NCBI GenBank assembly: GCA_905209435.1
Contig: CAJLTE010000133.1
Span: forward strand, 1-6,943
DNA length: 6,943 bases
Source of the DNA: an uncultured Blautia sp.
Lineage (GTDB): Bacteria > Bacillota_A > Clostridia > Lachnospirales > Lachnospiraceae
Reading direction: 5' to 3'
The translations under genes were made by a program, and so were the position numbers. Below are positions 5,605 through 6,943 of the stretch, one piece after another. The notes below the pieces were generated by a model. That model did not search any database, was not told the DNA's origin, and saw nothing but the letters and a program-made list of their open reading frames with translations. Numbering within the stretch: the first letter of the stretch is position 1; every line of letters begins with the position of its first letter.

Positions 5605-6943
5605 ATGGTAAAAAGAGGAAGTATTACTGTTTTTCTGGCCTTAACCCTTGGACTTATTCTGTCCCTGCTGAGCTCAGGACTCGAGTCAGCAAGAATGGCT
5701 GCGGCCAGAACTCAGATTTTGAATGGGATGGATATTGGACTGTATTCTTTATTTGGACAATATAACAAGTCCTTTTTAAAGGATTTTGACTTGTTCGCTG
5801 TTGACGGAGCCTGTGGGGGAAAGGAAATGAATCTGGCCTCTATATATGATAATCTGGAATCTTATATGAAGCCTGTGATGAAGCAAAATAGTCAGAAATT
5901 GTCAGTACAGCAGGGTGGCATTTCCGGTTATCTTCTGATGACAGATTCAGAAGGTGAAGTCTTTTATCAGCAGGCAGTCCAATACATGAAAGAAACTCTT
6001 GGAAGCCATGGGGCAAAGCTCCTTTTAAACAAAATTCAAAATATGCAGAAAAAGACAATTGAAGCGGAGCGACAAGGAAATGAGATAGAAAGTAAAGGAA
6101 CCATTGAAAATTATGAAAGTGAAATGGACTCTGCACAACAAAAAAGTCAGGCTTTGCTGGAAGAAAAAAAGAAACAGGAACAGCAGAATGGGCAAGATGG
6201 GTTTACAGATGGGAAAATGCTTCCGTCTGTGACAGAAAAGAAGCCTCCTGCAAAAGTTGAAAATCCTATTCCAACAATTCGAAAAGTACGAAAAATGGGA
6301 CTTCTGGATCTGGTCCTTCCTTTTGGAAAAGAAGTTTCTGACAAAAAGGTAAAAACTAAAGAATTGGTTTCAGGAAGAAAACTTGAAACAGGATTGGCAA
6401 TGGAGGATTCCGTAAAAGCAGATGGAAGTATGCTCTCCCAGGTTTTGTATCAGCAATATCTCATGGAAAAACTGGGAAACTATATAGAACCAGGAAAGAG
6501 CGGCTTGAGCTATCAGATTGAGTACATTATTGGAAAGAAAAACAGTGATGAGGCAAATTTGAAAGATGTAGCGAAAAAACTTTTGATGGTTCGGGAAGGA
6601 CTTAATGTTGCATATCTGGTTTCAGATGCGCTTATGATGGGGCAGATTCATGCCATGGCAGCGGCAATTGCAGCCGCATTTCTTATTCCACCGGCAGTTG
6701 TGGTGATTGAAGGTGCGCTGATCCTATGCTGGGCTTTTGCTGAAAGCATTCTGGATGTAAGAGAGCTATTTGCCGGCGGAAAAGTACCTTTAACTAAGAA
6801 TGCCTCTAATTGGCAACTGTCGTTGCAGGGGCTGCCGGCATTGGTAGATAAGCTGGATACGGACCGGCAAAACGATGTAAACGGGTTGTCCTATGAGGAT
6901 TATTTGCAGATATTTTTATTGACAACTTCAAAGGCGCAAAAAG
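5605..6943 (+). CDS. DUF5702-like Tad-locus surface protein, 3' end cut by window edge
   Basis: Open from ATG 5605 to the window edge: 446 complete residues, no stop. The N-terminus is K-R-G-S-I-T-V-F then a hydrophobic helix to about residue 24 and L-E-S-A-R (26-30), the style of TadE/TadG/DUF5702 proteins of clostridial Tad loci. Residues 31-135 are mixed. Residues 145-194 are rich in Lys, Glu and Gln and probably form a coiled coil. A Pro/Lys-rich linker (about 207-230) leads to G-L-L-D-L-V-L-P (232-239). Then comes a segment I recall as typical of DUF5702: LSYQIEYIIGKK (301-312), a hydrophobic Ala-rich stretch (about 342-375), and AESILDVRELFAGGKVPL (379-396). Most of the protein is expected outside the membrane as an accessory or minor pilus component; its function is not established. 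Recognition is from memory of the family, without a search. Confidence 0.8.
   Translation, partial: MVKRGSITVFLALTLGLILSLLSSGLESARMAAARTQILNGMDIGLYSLFGQYNKSFLKDFDLFAVDGACGGKEMNLASIYDNLESYMKPVMKQNSQKLSVQQGGISGYLLMTDSEGEVFYQQAVQYMKETLGSHGAKLLLNKIQNMQKKTIEAERQGNEIESKGTIENYESEMDSAQQKSQALLEEKKKQEQQNGQDGFTDGKMLPSVTEKKPPAKVENPIPTIRKVRKMGLLDLVLPFGKEVSDKKVKTKELVSGRKLETGLAMEDSVKADGSMLSQVLYQQYLMEKLGNYIEPGKSGLSYQIEYIIGKKNSDEANLKDVAKKLLMVREGLNVAYLVSDALMMGQIHAMAAAIAAAFLIPPAVVVIEGALILCWAFAESILDVRELFAGGKVPLTKNASNWQLSLQGLPALVDKLDTDRQNDVNGLSYEDYLQIFLLTTSKAQK

Noticed and set aside
5840..6344. Two minus-strand open frames opposite the DUF5702-like gene
   Set aside because: Composition is that of complemented Lys/Glu/Gln-rich coding sequence; the plus strand is open throughout with a good start.
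1..6943. CRISPR arrays, insertion sequences, tRNA or rRNA genes
   Set aside because: No regularly spaced repeats, transposase motifs, terminal inverted repeats or structural RNA sequences were seen on either strand.

Overview
The window carries most of a Tad (tight adherence)/Flp-type IVb pilus assembly operon, read left to right, with the start of an unrelated SGNH/GDSL hydrolase gene diverging from it at the left edge. The moderately AT-rich base composition, strong GGAGG-type ribosome sites, and the particular protein set (Flp1-like pilin, CpaE-like protein with a degenerate P-loop, TadC-like protein with an acidic outside loop, DUF5702-like protein) suggest a Gram-positive anaerobe of the Clostridia, most likely Lachnospiraceae. 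No secretin or other outer-membrane gene is seen, which fits a single-membrane cell. The taxonomic call is inference from gene style, not from a search.

Layout. 1-548 (minus): 5' part of an SGNH/GDSL hydrolase, cut by the window edge inside its last catalytic motif. 549-822: intergenic region with two back-to-back sigma-A-like promoters whose -35 boxes lie 8 bp apart, then a roughly 160-nt leader before the pilus genes with several small, partly mutually exclusive hairpins. 823-1332: A24 prepilin peptidase. 1329-2342: CpaE/TadZ-like protein with a TTG start. 2339-3532: TadA/CpaF secretion ATPase. 3529-4281: TadB-like membrane protein. 4285-5301: TadC-like membrane protein. 5381-5560: 59-residue Flp1-like pilin. 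5605 to the right edge: a DUF5702-like, TadE/TadG-style protein, 3' end missing.

How they fit together. The peptidase would process the prepilin; the hexameric TadA ATPase drives assembly or retraction through the TadB/TadC inner platform; the CpaE-like protein is expected to position or regulate the machine; the small Flp1-like protein is the likely main pilus subunit; and the DUF5702 protein is probably a surface-exposed accessory or minor subunit. The first four genes overlap by 4 bp at each junction (TTGA, ATGA, ATGA), and the fifth follows within 3 bp, so they look translationally coupled. The pilin and the DUF5702 gene are instead set off by short gaps with their own strong ribosome sites, which would allow different stoichiometry.

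Most notable points: Ala in place of Gly at the predicted pilin cleavage site; loss of the signature Lys and a P-loop Gly in the CpaE-like ATPase; a highly acidic, about 100-residue predicted outside loop in the TadC-like protein; a prepilin-like N-terminus on the DUF5702 protein; and the unexplained structured leader.
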